This document shows, one piece after another, positions 20,354 to 30,177 of a DNA stretch of 64,000 bases (within the stretch, counting starts at the first letter, position 1; each line of letters opens with the position of its first letter). The notes under the pieces are model-generated. The model saw only the letters and a program-made list of their open reading frames with translations. It made no database searches and had not been told where the DNA came from. The stretch spans positions 124,001 through 188,000 of the forward strand of contig NZ_JAKQZC010000003.1 in assembly GCF_023736115.1 (NCBI RefSeq), read 5' to 3'. The position numbers were made by a program, and so were the translations under genes. Origin of the DNA: Salinicola avicenniae. GTDB lineage: Bacteria > Pseudomonadota > Gammaproteobacteria > Pseudomonadales > Halomonadaceae.

Positions 20354-21628
20354 ATGACTCCCAATCGACTCGTCGATGACGCCCTGGCGCAGTGCGCGCC
20401 GGGGCGTCGTGTCTGGGTGGCGCTCTCCGGCGGTCTGGACTCTTCGCTACTGCTGCATGTCACGGCACCGCTGGCTCACGCTCGCGGGCTTTCCCTTCGT
20501 GCGATCCATATCAATCATGGTCTGCAGGCGACCGCTGTCGATTTCGAGACGCACTGTCGCGATCTGTGTGATCGGCTGGCGGTGCCGCTGACCGTCGTAC
20601 CGGTCGAGGTGGTCCCCGACGGTGTCGGCATCGAGGCGGCAGCACGGGAGGCGCGCTACCGGGCCTTCCGGCAGCATCTTGCCGCGGGCGATTTGTTGCT
20701 GCTGGCCCAGCATGCCGACGATCAGGCGGAAACCTTTCTGCTGGCGGCACTGCGTGGCAGCGGCGTGCGTGGACTGGCCGCCATGCCGCCGCTTCGCCAG
20801 GAGGCAGGCATCGTGATCGCCCGTCCGTGGCTATCGCTCTCCCGCGCGGCGTTGGTGGAGGAGGCATCGCAGCGAAAAGTGAGCTGGGTCGAGGATCCCA
20901 CCAACGGCGATGACGGCTATGACCGCAACTATCTGCGTCTTCGCGTGCTGCCAGCGCTCGCCGAGCGCTGGCCTCAGGGCGCGCGCGCGCTGGCTCGGAG
21001 TGCCGACTGGCTGCAGGAGGCCGACGACCTGCTTGGGGAGCTGGCCGCGCAGGATCTGAGTGCCGCCGGTGGAGAGCCCGCCCGGCTGGCCATAACGGCG
21101 TTGAGGCCCTTGCGCGAGTCGCGACGTCGTCTGTTGATCCGCCATGCCCTCGAACGTCTGGGTGTGCCGCCGATCCCGCGCTCGCGGCTGGCCGAGCTTG
21201 ATCGCCAGTTGCTAGGCGCCGGCGAAGATCGCCAGGTGTGTGTCGACTGGCGAGGTGGCGAAGCGCGCCTGTGGCGCGAGACACTCTACTTGATGGCGCC
21301 GCTGGCGCCGGTCGCTCCCGACTGGCAGCGGGAATGGGATGGGCGAGCGTCGCTCGAGACGCCCTGGGGTGTTCATCGCATCGCGCTGATGCCGCTGGAG
21401 GATCGTGATGTCGTGGCTTCCTTCCGGGTGACTGTCAGGCGCGGCGGGGAGTGCTTGCGTCTCGAGGGGCGCGGGCGGCGCGATCTCAAGCGGTTGCTAC
21501 AGCAAGCGGGTGTGCCGCCGTGGCAGCGCGAACGGCTGCCGCTGATCTGGCACGGCGACGCATTGATCGCCGTGCCGGGGGTAGCCACGGCAGCGGGCTG
21601 GCGCCTGACGCGGGCTCAGGCGTCGTAG
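20354..21628 (+). CDS. tilS: tRNA(Ile)-lysidine synthase
   Basis: Converts C34 of tRNA-Ile(CAU) to lysidine so that it reads AUA. The ATP pyrophosphatase P-loop ALSGGLDSSLLL is at residues 23-34, the substrate-recognition HINHGLQ follows, and the C-terminal tRNA-binding domains are present; 424 residues. GAGG precedes the ATG. Its 3' end overlaps the convergent ppx by 13 bp. Confidence 0.95.
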   Translation: MTPNRLVDDALAQCAPGRRVWVALSGGLDSSLLLHVTAPLAHARGLSLRAIHINHGLQATAVDFETHCRDLCDRLAVPLTVVPVEVVPDGVGIEAAAREARYRAFRQHLAAGDLLLLAQHADDQAETFLLAALRGSGVRGLAAMPPLRQEAGIVIARPWLSLSRAALVEEASQRKVSWVEDPTNGDDGYDRNYLRLRVLPALAERWPQGARALARSADWLQEADDLLGELAAQDLSAAGGEPARLAITALRPLRESRRRLLIRHALERLGVPPIPRSRLAELDRQLLGAGEDRQVCVDWRGGEARLWRETLYLMAPLAPVAPDWQREWDGRASLETPWGVHRIALMPLEDRDVVASFRVTVRRGGECLRLEGRGRRDLKRLLQQAGVPPWQRERLPLIWHGDALIAVPGVATAAGWRLTRAQAS

Positions 21629-23124
21629 GTCAGCGTCTGACCGACGGCCGCCTGATAGGCGGCTTCCTGTTCGAGATCGTTCAGCAGCAGGACGTGACGT
21701 TGCTCCGCCGGCAGTGCGATATGAATGGCATCGCCGTCGCTGTCGAGCCGGAAGTCTGTGATGGCCTGCTCGGGACGGGCGTGGTTGAGCATCACCGCCA
21801 GTCGCAGCAGTCGGGCGAGGCGGCCATAGAGAGGCTGGGCCGCCGCCGGTAGTTCCTCGAGCTCCTTCTGGGCGAACTTGCGCCGATGTGCCCGAACCAG
21901 AAACGCGAGTGCCTGCTGCTCGGGCCGCGAGAACCCCGTCAGGTCGGAGTACTCGAGCAGGTAGGCGCCGTGACGGTGAAATTGGCTGTGGGAGACCGCC
22001 AGGCCGATCTCGTGCAGCTGCGCCGCCCAGTATAGGAACAGACGCTGTTCCTCGGACAGGTGCCAGACGAGCTTCATTTGGTCGAACGCCACCATGGCAC
22101 TCTGGGCGACATGGTCGGCGTGAGCGGTGTCCACGCTATAGCGGCGCATCAGCAACGCGACGCTGTGCCGGCGGGAGTCTTCCGGGGTATCGCGACCGAT
22201 CAGGTCGAACAGCACTCCCTCGCGCAGGGCGCCGTCGGCATAGCGCATGCGTTCCAGTCCGAAGGCCTCGAAGACGGCACACAGGATCGCGATGCCGGCC
22301 GGGAACACCCGGGCGCGGTCCTCTTTCAGCCCTTCCATCGCTACCTTGTCGAGGTGGCCGAAGGCGATCAGCTTCTTGCGTAGCTTGAGCAGGGCTTCGC
22401 GCTCGATCACGGAGGCATCGCCGTCGCCGCGTGCCCCGATCACCGCCGCCGCGGCCTTGATCGTGCCACTGGAGCCGATCGGGTCCTGCCAGCCCAGCTG
22501 GCAATAGTGGCGCTGAATATTGGCCAGCTCCGAGAGTGCGGCCAGCTCGGCTCGGCGGAAGCGCTTCTCGCTGATTTCGCCGTCGGCAAAGAAACTGCCG
22601 GTATAGGCCACGCAGCCCATATGCAGGCTCTCCAGTGCCTGCGGCTCGAAATCCTCGCCGATGATGAACTCCGTGGAACCGCCGCCAATGTCGACGATCA
22701 GGCGACGGCCATGCACTTCGGCCAGTGCATGGGCTGCGCCGAGATAGATCAGGCGAGCTTCCTCGCGACCGCCGATGATCTCGATCGAATGCTGGATCAG
22801 CGCTTCGGCCTGATCGATGAAACGGCGTGCGTTCTTGGCCGCGCGCAGGGCATTGGTGCCGACGATTCGCAGATTGTCAGCGTCGACGCCCGCCAGGAAC
22901 GGCGCGAAGCGCTCGAGACAGCCGAGCGCACGGGCCATTGCCTCCTCGGTGAAATTGCCCTGGGCATCGAGCCCGGCGGCAAGCTGTACCTTCTCGCCCA
23001 TCTTGGCCACGACCTGAAGCTGGCCGTCCTGATGATTGGCCACCAACAGGTGAAAACTGTTGGAGCCGAGATCGATGGCGGCCAGACGACGCGTCGCGTC
23101 CTTGGCGGTCGGCGTTCCGCTCAT
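21616..23124 (-). CDS. ppx: exopolyphosphatase / guanosine pentaphosphate phosphohydrolase
   Basis: Degrades polyphosphate processively and converts pppGpp to ppGpp. The ASKHA ATPase-fold motifs are AAIDLGSNSFHLLVA near residue 14, VGTNALRAAKN and VDIGGGSTEFI, followed by the C-terminal HD-like half. The ATG at 23124 (MSGTPTAKD) gives 502 residues and has GAGG at a workable distance; the longer frame up to 23223 adds an unlikely arginine/proline-rich tail. It is divergent from the thioredoxin-like gene and rho. Its partner ppk1 is about 10.5 kb away on the same strand. Confidence 0.95.
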   Translation of the reverse strand: MSGTPTAKDATRRLAAIDLGSNSFHLLVANHQDGQLQVVAKMGEKVQLAAGLDAQGNFTEEAMARALGCLERFAPFLAGVDADNLRIVGTNALRAAKNARRFIDQAEALIQHSIEIIGGREEARLIYLGAAHALAEVHGRRLIVDIGGGSTEFIIGEDFEPQALESLHMGCVAYTGSFFADGEISEKRFRRAELAALSELANIQRHYCQLGWQDPIGSSGTIKAAAAVIGARGDGDASVIEREALLKLRKKLIAFGHLDKVAMEGLKEDRARVFPAGIAILCAVFEAFGLERMRYADGALREGVLFDLIGRDTPEDSRRHSVALLMRRYSVDTAHADHVAQSAMVAFDQMKLVWHLSEEQRLFLYWAAQLHEIGLAVSHSQFHRHGAYLLEYSDLTGFSRPEQQALAFLVRAHRRKFAQKELEELPAAAQPLYGRLARLLRLAVMLNHARPEQAITDFRLDSDGDAIHIALPAEQRHVLLLNDLEQEAAYQAAVGQTLTYDA

Positions 23125-23307
23125 GCGCGGCATCCTCGAAAGCTGGCAAACGTCGTGGGCGGACTTCCCGTCTCGGCCCGTGGGCGGCGGCGCGTGGGGA
23201 CGCCGCGGTGCGGTCAGGTCCAAGGTTGCGGTGGGGTGGCTGGCTTGTCAATTCCCGAGCCGCGCTTCATGCTGGCGCGATTCCGACACGGTAAGGACAC
23301 CCTCGAC

Positions 23308-23634
23308 ATGCCACGCCAGATTCTCGACGGCGACACGTTCGATCGACAGCGTGAGACGCATGAGGCGCCTTGGCTGGCCGTTTTCGTCAGCGACTGGTGT
23401 CAGCCTTGCGAGACGCTGCTGTCGCGGCTTTCCGGTAGCGCCCACGACATCGTGCGCGCACTGCCGTTGGGCGTCGTCGATATCGAACGCGAGCCCGCCT
23501 TGGCGGAGCGCTATGGCGTCAAGGGGACCCCGACGCTGGTGCTGTTCGTCGACGGTGAGCCTCGTGCGACGCGGGTAGGTGCGCTGAGTGACGACCAGCT
23601 GCGCCAGCTATGCGAGGAGGCCGGCCGCAGTTGA
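23308..23634 (+). CDS. thioredoxin-fold protein with CQPC active site
   Basis: 108 residues, a single thioredoxin domain. The redox centre is WCQPC (Trp then Cys-Gln-Pro-Cys, residues about 30-34) instead of the WCGPC of TrxA, and the cis-proline motif is KGTPTLVLF. No signal peptide or membrane segment is seen, so it is probably cytoplasmic. The start at 23308 has AAGGA upstream; an in-frame ATG at 23269 would add 13 residues. It occupies the place where trxA normally precedes rho, so it may be this organism's TrxA or a divergent paralogue. Few residues outside the motifs are typical of TrxA. Confidence 0.85.
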   Translation: MPRQILDGDTFDRQRETHEAPWLAVFVSDWCQPCETLLSRLSGSAHDIVRALPLGVVDIEREPALAERYGVKGTPTLVLFVDGEPRATRVGALSDDQLRQLCEEAGRS

Positions 23635-24021
23635 TAGGCGTCGCCGAATCGGTGGGCTTGCTTTCATGTCATAGCTTGTCTACCATCTGGACGTTCGCCT
23701 GTTCCGAATGCTTCTCGACCGCCCCGCGGTCCCCCAAGTCGTCAGTCACCCCAGTCCCGATCTTCGGCCGATACCGACCTTCGGACACAAGATACGTCTT
23801 TCGGATATCACCACGCCGAGAGATGGCAGGCGAATCGAACCGCTCTCCCGATATCATGGCCTACGGTAGGCTGCTACCCGGCAACCGCCCGCCATGCGGA
23901 AAGCCTGACTGTTTCTGGGACGACTGAACGCGCCGCGTGGCGTTTGAACCGACCGCCTCCTGTCCTTCTTCTTTTCTCGGCAAGTCATTGCCAGCGACAC
24001 GAGCCATTTCTGACCGAACTC
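23635..24021 (+). promoter_or_regulatory. rho leader region
   Basis: 387 bp without a gene. A promoter candidate is TTGCTT (23658-23663), 17 bp, TACCAT (23681-23686), giving a leader of about 330 nt. The part from about 23719 to 23795 is visibly C-rich and G-poor with runs such as CCCCC, as expected for a Rho-utilisation site. In E. coli rho is autoregulated by Rho-dependent termination in its leader; that is inferred here. No clear Shine-Dalgarno precedes the rho ATG. Confidence 0.45.
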
Positions 24022-25281
<1,260 letters not shown>

Positions 25282-25328
25282 TCCGACGCGCGCCGGTGGA
25301 CGCGCGCGTTGTATGAGCAGACATCAGA

Positions 25329-25355
25329 GGGCAGCATGTTATGCTGCCCTTTTTT
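25329..25355 (+). terminator. intrinsic terminator after rho
   Basis: GGGCAGCAT (25329-25337) and ATGCTGCCC (25341-25349) pair perfectly around GTT and are followed by TTTTTT (25350-25355). It ends the rho transcript 48 bp past the stop codon. Confidence 0.95.
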
Positions 25356-25387
25356 GCGTTCTTGGCTAGCGGGATGCGGGCAACGGT

Positions 25388-26887
25388 ATGAAATATCACG
25401 ATTTGCGCGATTTCATCGCGGCGCTCGAGTCGCGTGGCGAGCTGAAGCGCATCAGCGTCGAGGTGGATCCGTATCTGGAGATCACCGAGATCTGCGATCG
25501 CACTCTGCGCGCGGGAGGGCCGGCGCTGCTGTTCGAGAACGTCAAGGGCAGCGAGATGCCGGTGCTCGGCAATCTGTTCGGGACGCCAACGCGTGTCGCG
25601 CTGGGAATGGGGCAGGAGAGCGTGGATGCGCTGCACGAGGTCGGCAAGCTGCTGGCCTTTCTCAAGGAGCCGGATCCGCCCAAGGGGCTCAAGGACGCCT
25701 GGGACAAGCTGCCGATTTTCAAGCAGGTGATGAGCATGGGGCCGAAGACGCTCCGCTCAGCGCCCTGTCAGGAGATCGTGCAGGAGGGCGACGCGGTCGA
25801 CCTCGACCGACTGCCGATCCAGCACTGCTGGCCGGGCGATGCCGCGCCGTTGGTGACCTGGGCGCTGGTGGTCACGAAAGGGCCGCACAAGGCGCGCCAG
25901 AATCTGGGCATCTATCGTCAGCAGAAGCTTGGCCGGAATCGCCTGATCATGCGCTGGCTGAGCCATCGTGGTGGCGCGCTCGATCTTCGCGAGTGGCAGC
26001 AGGAGTATCCCGGCGAGCCTTTCCCCGTGGCCGTGGCGCTGGGGGCGGACCCGGCAACGATTCTCGGCGCGGTGACGCCGGTGCCCGATACGCTTTCGGA
26101 GTATGCCTTCGCCGGGCTGCTGCGAGGCTCGCGTACCGAGCTGGTCAAATGCGGGCATGCGGATCTGCAGGTGCCGGCTTCCAGCGAGATCGTGCTCGAG
26201 GGGTATATCTATCCCGACGATATGGCACCCGAAGGCCCGTTCGGCGATCACACCGGCTACTACAACGAGGTCGAGACCTTCCCGGTCTTTACCGTCGAGC
26301 GCATCACGCATCGCCGCGACCCGATCTATCACTCGACCTATACCGGTCGCCCGCCGGACGAGCCCGCGGTACTGGGGCTGGCGCTCAACGAAGTGTTCGT
26401 ACCGATCCTGCGCAAGCAGTTTCCGGAGATCGTCGACTTCTACCTGCCGCCGGAAGGGTGCTCCTACCGCATGGCGGTGGTGACCATGAAGAAGCAGTAC
26501 CCCGGGCATGCCAAGCGCGTCATGATGGGCGTCTGGAGTTTCCTGCGTCAGTTCATGTATACCAAGTTCGTGATCGTGCTCGACGACGATGTCGACGCGC
26601 GCAACTGGGAGGACGTGATCTGGGCCATTACCACGCGCATGGATCCGGCGCGGGATACGGTCATGGTGGAGAACACGCCGATCGACTATCTCGATTTCGC
26701 CTCGCCAGTTGCCGGCCTGGGGTCCAAGATGGGGCTAGATGCGACCAACAAGTGGCCGGGCGAGACCAGCCGCGAGTGGGGCGAGCCGATCGTGATGGAC
26801 GCCGAGATCAAGGCGCGAGTCGATGCGCGCTGGGGCGAGTACGGCATCGATATCCGGCCGCCGGCGGCGCGTCATGGTGACGATTGA
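25388..26887 (+). CDS. ubiD: 4-hydroxy-3-polyprenylbenzoate decarboxylase UbiD
   Basis: Prenyl-FMN-dependent decarboxylase of ubiquinone synthesis. The 499-residue product begins [22 protein letters not shown] and matches E. coli UbiD in length. Family features include the [17 protein letters not shown] segment and the catalytic Glu-rich [11 protein letters not shown] region near residue 280-290. The cofactor is made by UbiX (not in this window) from FMNH2; a flavin reductase gene follows directly, as in E. coli ubiD-fre. Confidence 0.95.
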   Translation: MKYHDLRDFIAALESRGELKRISVEVDPYLEITEICDRTLRAGGPALLFENVKGSEMPVLGNLFGTPTRVALGMGQESVDALHEVGKLLAFLKEPDPPKGLKDAWDKLPIFKQVMSMGPKTLRSAPCQEIVQEGDAVDLDRLPIQHCWPGDAAPLVTWALVVTKGPHKARQNLGIYRQQKLGRNRLIMRWLSHRGGALDLREWQQEYPGEPFPVAVALGADPATILGAVTPVPDTLSEYAFAGLLRGSRTELVKCGHADLQVPASSEIVLEGYIYPDDMAPEGPFGDHTGYYNEVETFPVFTVERITHRRDPIYHSTYTGRPPDEPAVLGLALNEVFVPILRKQFPEIVDFYLPPEGCSYRMAVVTMKKQYPGHAKRVMMGVWSFLRQFMYTKFVIVLDDDVDARNWEDVIWAITTRMDPARDTVMVENTPIDYLDFASPVAGLGSKMGLDATNKWPGETSREWGEPIVMDAEIKARVDARWGEYGIDIRPPAARHGDD

Positions 26888-27015
26888 GCGCGACGACGCG
26901 CGTATGGAGGAAGCCCGGTGAGCGAGCGATCCGCTATCGTCGCCGGGAGACAATTTCGGATTGCCGTGACGCGGTTGCGGATAGCGCCGCGCACGGTCTG
27001 ACACAGAGGTGAAGC

Positions 27016-27822
27016 ATGACGGTCAGAATCCTGACCTGCCAAGTCGAGTCGGTCGAGGACCTGACACCGGATGTCTTTCGCGTTGTTCTCGAGGGTCGTG
27101 GTGAAGCCATCGCCCACGCGCCTGGACAGTATCTCGAACTTGCCGTGGACGACGACACCTGGGTGCCGTTCTCCATCGCCAGCGCCCACCGCGGCGATGA
27201 TCGGCTCGAGCTGCATATCCAGCACTGGCCGGAGCGCACGAACTCCGCGCGTCTGCGGGAGCTGCTGATCCATCAGGCCAGACTGTCCGTGCGTCTGCCC
27301 AATGGCGACTGCTACCTGCCCGAAGCGCGAGAGGAACCGCTACTGCTGGTGGGTGCCGGCACCGGCTTTGCCCAGCTCAAGGCGATTGCCGAGGCGGCGC
27401 TGCGTGAGGACCCGTCTCGCGAGATTTCGATCTGGTGGGCGGTCCGCGAGCGGCGGGATCTCTACGCCGAGACGCTGGCCGCGCAGTGGGCCCTGGACCA
27501 TCCCGCAGTCGAATTTCACGCGGTGATCGAAGCGCCGGAGGTCGAGCTGGAGCCGCAGCCCGGCGTCATCTGGCATCAGGGGCGCATCGACGAGGTGCTG
27601 GCAACCGAGCTCGAATCTCTCGCCGGACTCGAGATCTATATCGCCGGTTCGCCGGGCATGGTCTATGCCTGCGTCGACACGCTCGCGCCGCTCGGCCTGG
27701 AGGAATCGCAGGTGCACTCGGACGTGTTCAGTTATGCGCCGCGTGTGCCGTTTCTGCCGCTGCCGGAGGCCGATCCCGAGAGCGCGCCGTTGAGTCCCGG
27801 TGAAGCGCGGGAGAAGTCGTGA
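27016..27822 (+). CDS. fre: NAD(P)H-flavin reductase, Fre/ferredoxin-reductase-like
   Basis: Reduces free flavins with NAD(P)H. 268 residues: an FAD-type beta-barrel with APGQYLELAV and the PFSIAS motif (residues about 55-61), then a nucleotide-binding half with LLVGAGTGFAQLKAIAE. There is no iron-sulfur Cys cluster, which sets it apart from CDP-glucoseen reductases. About 35 residues longer than E. coli Fre, with an acidic, proline-containing tail. Adjacent to ubiD as in E. coli; it could feed FMNH2 towards the prenyl-FMN cofactor. It overlaps folM by 4 bp. Confidence 0.8.
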   Translation: MTVRILTCQVESVEDLTPDVFRVVLEGRGEAIAHAPGQYLELAVDDDTWVPFSIASAHRGDDRLELHIQHWPERTNSARLRELLIHQARLSVRLPNGDCYLPEAREEPLLLVGAGTGFAQLKAIAEAALREDPSREISIWWAVRERRDLYAETLAAQWALDHPAVEFHAVIEAPEVELEPQPGVIWHQGRIDEVLATELESLAGLEIYIAGSPGMVYACVDTLAPLGLEESQVHSDVFSYAPRVPFLPLPEADPESAPLSPGEAREKS

Positions 27823-28505
27823 GCCAGTCGCCGATTCTCATCACCGGCGGTGCGCAGCGCCTCGGACGTCACTGCGCCGAGCGCCTGCTCGATGATGGGC
27901 ACCCGGTGATCGTAACCTACCGCCGCGAGCGAGACACGCTGGACTCGCTGCGCGAGCGTGGTGCCATCACGCTGATGGCAGATTTCTCGAGCGAGCGGGG
28001 GATACGAGAGTTCATCGCCCGGCTCACCGAGACGACCGGGAGCCTGCGTGCCATCGTGCATAATGCCAGCGAATGGGTGGCCGATCCGGACGTCGAGGCA
28101 GCGGGTGAAACGTTCGAGCGATTGTTCCAGGTCCATATGCAGGCACCGTACCTGATCAATCTGCACGCCCGTGCACTGCTCGAGGCGTGCCAGGAGCCGC
28201 AGCGCGACATCATTCACATCACCGACAGCGTGGTGCAGCGCGGCGCTGCCGGGCAGGTGGCGTATGCCGCGACCAAGGCCGGGCTCGAGAGCCTGACGCG
28301 CTCCTTCGCGGCGCAGTTCGCCCCGCAGATCCAGGTCAATGCGGTCGCGCCGGGACTGATCATGAGCGCGGAACTCGGGGCACCGGTCGACGCTCGCCGG
28401 GTTCCCGGCCCCGGGGTTATCTACCAGACGATTCGCTACCTGCTCGACAATGACTTCGTGACCGGCACGGTCATGCCGGTCGATGGGGGCCAGCATCTCA
28501 CCTGA
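27819..28505 (+). CDS. folM: dihydromonapterin reductase FolM, SDR family
   Basis: Short-chain dehydrogenase that reduces dihydromonapterin to tetrahydromonapterin and has weak dihydrofolate reductase activity. 228 residues with the N-terminal cofactor motif ITGGAQRLGRHCA, the HNASEW segment, and catalytic Ser...Tyr-Ala-Ala-Thr-Lys (TDSVVQR... VAYAATKAGLES). The GTG start overlaps the fre stop, so the two are translationally linked. The FolM assignment over a generic SDR rests on the HNASEW and TGTVMPVDGGQHL signatures. Confidence 0.8.
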   Translation: MSQSPILITGGAQRLGRHCAERLLDDGHPVIVTYRRERDTLDSLRERGAITLMADFSSERGIREFIARLTETTGSLRAIVHNASEWVADPDVEAAGETFERLFQVHMQAPYLINLHARALLEACQEPQRDIIHITDSVVQRGAAGQVAYAATKAGLESLTRSFAAQFAPQIQVNAVAPGLIMSAELGAPVDARRVPGPGVIYQTIRYLLDNDFVTGTVMPVDGGQHLT

Positions 28506-28542
28506 TGCCGGCAGGTTTCAGCTCCAGGACCCTGCTACAACG

Positions 28543-28570
28543 ATACGGTCGCGCTAGAGCGAGACCGTAT
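28543..28570. terminator. bidirectional hairpin between convergent folM and anti-sigma gene
   Basis: ATACGGTCGCGCT (28543-28555) and AGCGAGACCGTAT (28558-28570) form a 13-bp stem with one mismatch. It overlaps the stop codon of the minus-strand anti-sigma gene. Neither side has a T-tract, so its strength as a terminator is doubtful. Confidence 0.45.
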
Positions 28571-29261
28571 TGCCGCGAATCTGCACGAGCTTGCCTTCAT
28601 CGATGACCGGGCCCGAGGGCTTGCCACCAGGCGCACCGGCGCTCGGCTCCATGCTCACGGCAAAGTCGGCGGTCTTCATCAGATTGAGCATCTTCGCCGG
28701 CAGCTGCATGGTGGCCTGTCCCTGGGTCGGCAGCATACCCAACGAAACCGGGGTGCCATTTTCCATCATCCACAGCTCCCCGCCCTTGCCGACGGGCATT
28801 GGACCGGGGGCCACGGCCTGGACCATCATCTTGCCGTTGAGCGTGGCGTTGAGAATCCAGGCTGGCTGACCGTTAGGCTGGTTGATCACGAAGACGTACT
28901 CACCGGGCATCATCGCTGGCTCTCGCGGCGCCAACGCCATCACGGCCAGGGCCAGCGCGGCGGCGGTCGCGACGCCGCTGATCGTCCGCCAGAATCCGAG
29001 TCGTTGTAGCAGTCCGGTGCGAAGGCCCAGCCGCTGGGCGATCTCTGGCCACAGGCGCTGCGGCGGAGAAACAGGCGTCAGCTGCTGATTGAGCAGTTGC
29101 AGGTGCTCGCGCCAGGCATCGACGCTGGCTTGCAGGTCGGGGCTGACCGCGAGCAGCGCTTCGAATTCGGCGCGCTGTGGCGCTTCCAGCGTGCCAAGCA
29201 CGTACTCGCCGGCGGCTAGGTCGCGCTCGTCGGGGTCGCTCAGGCGAAACGAGTCATGCAT
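28554..29261 (-). CDS. RskA-type anti-sigma factor
   Basis: 235 residues. A cytoplasmic N-terminal zinc-finger-like/anti-sigma domain (about 1-75, with LAAGEYVLGTL), one membrane segment at about 92-112 (ISGVATAAALALAVMALAP), and a periplasmic RskA-like C-terminal domain with the GKGGELWMM and LGMLP features of anti-sigma-K factors. The ATG at 29261 lies inside the end of the sigma gene (22-bp overlap), so the pair is made together. It should hold the ECF sigma factor at the membrane until a signal triggers release. The signal is unknown. Confidence 0.85.
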   Translation of the reverse strand: MHDSFRLSDPDERDLAAGEYVLGTLEAPQRAEFEALLAVSPDLQASVDAWREHLQLLNQQLTPVSPPQRLWPEIAQRLGLRTGLLQRLGFWRTISGVATAAALALAVMALAPREPAMMPGEYVFVINQPNGQPAWILNATLNGKMMVQAVAPGPMPVGKGGELWMMENGTPVSLGMLPTQGQATMQLPAKMLNLMKTADFAVSMEPSAGAPGGKPSGPVIDEGKLVQIRGNTVSL

Positions 29262-29794
29262 GCTTTCAATCTCTCCAGACCGCGGCGGACCCAGCTCTTG
29301 ACCGTTCCTAGCGGCGTGGTCAGATGCGCCGCCAGATCGTGATGCGTCAGCCCCTCGAAGAAGGCCAGTTCCAGGGCCTGGCGCTGCGGTGCGGAGAGCT
29401 CCTCCAGGCACTGCTGCAGCGATGCTGCCTGCTGGTGGAGATCGCTCTCCCGTTCGACGTTCGCCTCGCCCGGCAGGGTTTGCAGAATCGTCTCGCTGTC
29501 GGACTCCCGTGGACGCTGGCGGCGAAGCCAGTCGATGCCGATATTGCGGGTCAGGGTCGACAGCCATGTCATCGGACGGGCGCGGCTGGCATCGTACTGC
29601 CCGGCGACCTGCCATACCTTGAGGTAGACCTGCTGCAGGCAGTCCTGGGCCGCGGCTTCCTGACGAACGATACGCAGCAGTTGCGCGTATAGATGCGGGC
29701 TGGTCGCGCGGTAGAGCTTCTCGAACGCCTTGCCGTCGCCGCGGGCGGCAGCGTGAAGGTGCTCGATCAGTACCTCGTGGGGTGGGTAGGCCAT
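29240..29794 (-). CDS. ECF RNA polymerase sigma factor (SigK-like)
   Basis: 184 residues with region 2 (FEKLYRATSPHLYAQL ... WLSTLTRNIGIDWLRR) and region 4 (LSAPQRQALELAFFEGLTH ... GTVKSWVRRGLERLK), no region 3, as in extracytoplasmic-function sigma factors. The ATG at 29794 has AGGGA at good spacing; the longer frame from 29848 lacks one. Cotranscribed with its anti-sigma gene. Target promoters cannot be read from here; an autoregulated promoter would lie in 29795-29880. Confidence 0.9.
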   Translation of the reverse strand: MAYPPHEVLIEHLHAAARGDGKAFEKLYRATSPHLYAQLLRIVRQEAAAQDCLQQVYLKVWQVAGQYDASRARPMTWLSTLTRNIGIDWLRRQRPRESDSETILQTLPGEANVERESDLHQQAASLQQCLEELSAPQRQALELAFFEGLTHHDLAAHLTTPLGTVKSWVRRGLERLKACMTRFA

Positions 29795-29881
29795 GAAATT
29801 CCCTGCTTGCGCGGCGTCGTCGTCAGTCTCGTCAACGCTTGGCAACAAGTAAAGGCCGCAGCACGCTCGCGATGCCGGGGG

Positions 29882-29909
29882 TTGCCAAACGTCGCCGGCG
29901 CGTTAAGAT
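29882..29909 (+). promoter_or_regulatory. putative promoter of the aromatic leader and DAHP synthase
   Basis: TTGCCA (29882-29887; five of six) and TAAGAT (29904-29909; four of six) are 16 bp apart. A start near 29916 would put the leader peptide ATG about 20 nt into the RNA. Confidence 0.5.
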
Positions 29910-29935
29910 GAAAGGGATTTCCGCGAGATGCCATC

Positions 29936-30061
29936 ATGAATCCCAAACACGCCTACAACGTTGTCGAGACTGCCGCACCCGCCGGCGGTTATCTGGCATC
30001 CGTGTTTTGGGGCTATGGCTATTGGTTTAGCACTGGCGTGCCCGCCGGTGGGTCGACATGA
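29936..30061 (+). CDS. aromatic-rich leader peptide (attenuator ORF) of the DAHP synthase gene
   Basis: A 41-codon ORF, too short for routine ORF callers, from ATG 29936 to TGA 30059-30061. Eight residues are aromatic; codons 24-31 read FWGYGYWF, six aromatics (two Phe, two Trp, two Tyr) in eight. That composition is far from chance and sits upstream of the first enzyme of aromatic amino acid synthesis, followed by a terminator-like hairpin. By analogy with trp and phe leaders the peptide's translation would sense charged tRNA-Phe, -Trp and -Tyr. The ribosome-binding site is only a GAGA at 29925-29928. There is no protein function to expect beyond the act of being translated. Confidence 0.8.
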   Translation: MNPKHAYNVVETAAPAGGYLASVFWGYGYWFSTGVPAGGST

Positions 30062-30149
30062 CCTGAACCGCGAGGCACGCCCGGAACTGGGCTGCCTCCC
30101 TCGCACGAGAACCCCCGGATGGCAGCCCCACCCGGGGGTTCTCGCGTTT
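30035..30149 (+). promoter_or_regulatory. attenuator with mutually exclusive stems before DAHP synthase
   Basis: Terminator-like stem: 30106-30118 with 30132-30144, 13 perfect pairs, 13-nt loop, then CGTTT. Competing pairings seen by eye: 30045-30053 (CCGGTGGGT) with 30111-30118 (ACCCCCGG), which takes the terminator's left arm; 30035-30042 with 30074-30081 (8 pairs); 30074-30082 with 30089-30096 (8 pairs, one bulge); 30089-30096 with 30121-30128 (8 pairs). A ribosome at the leader stop would cover 30045-30053 and favour the terminator; one stalled at the aromatic codons (30005-30028) would leave it free. The short T-tract is a weak point. Confidence 0.65.
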
Positions 30150-30177
30150 CAGGCACTACTCTGGAACGAGAATTGCC

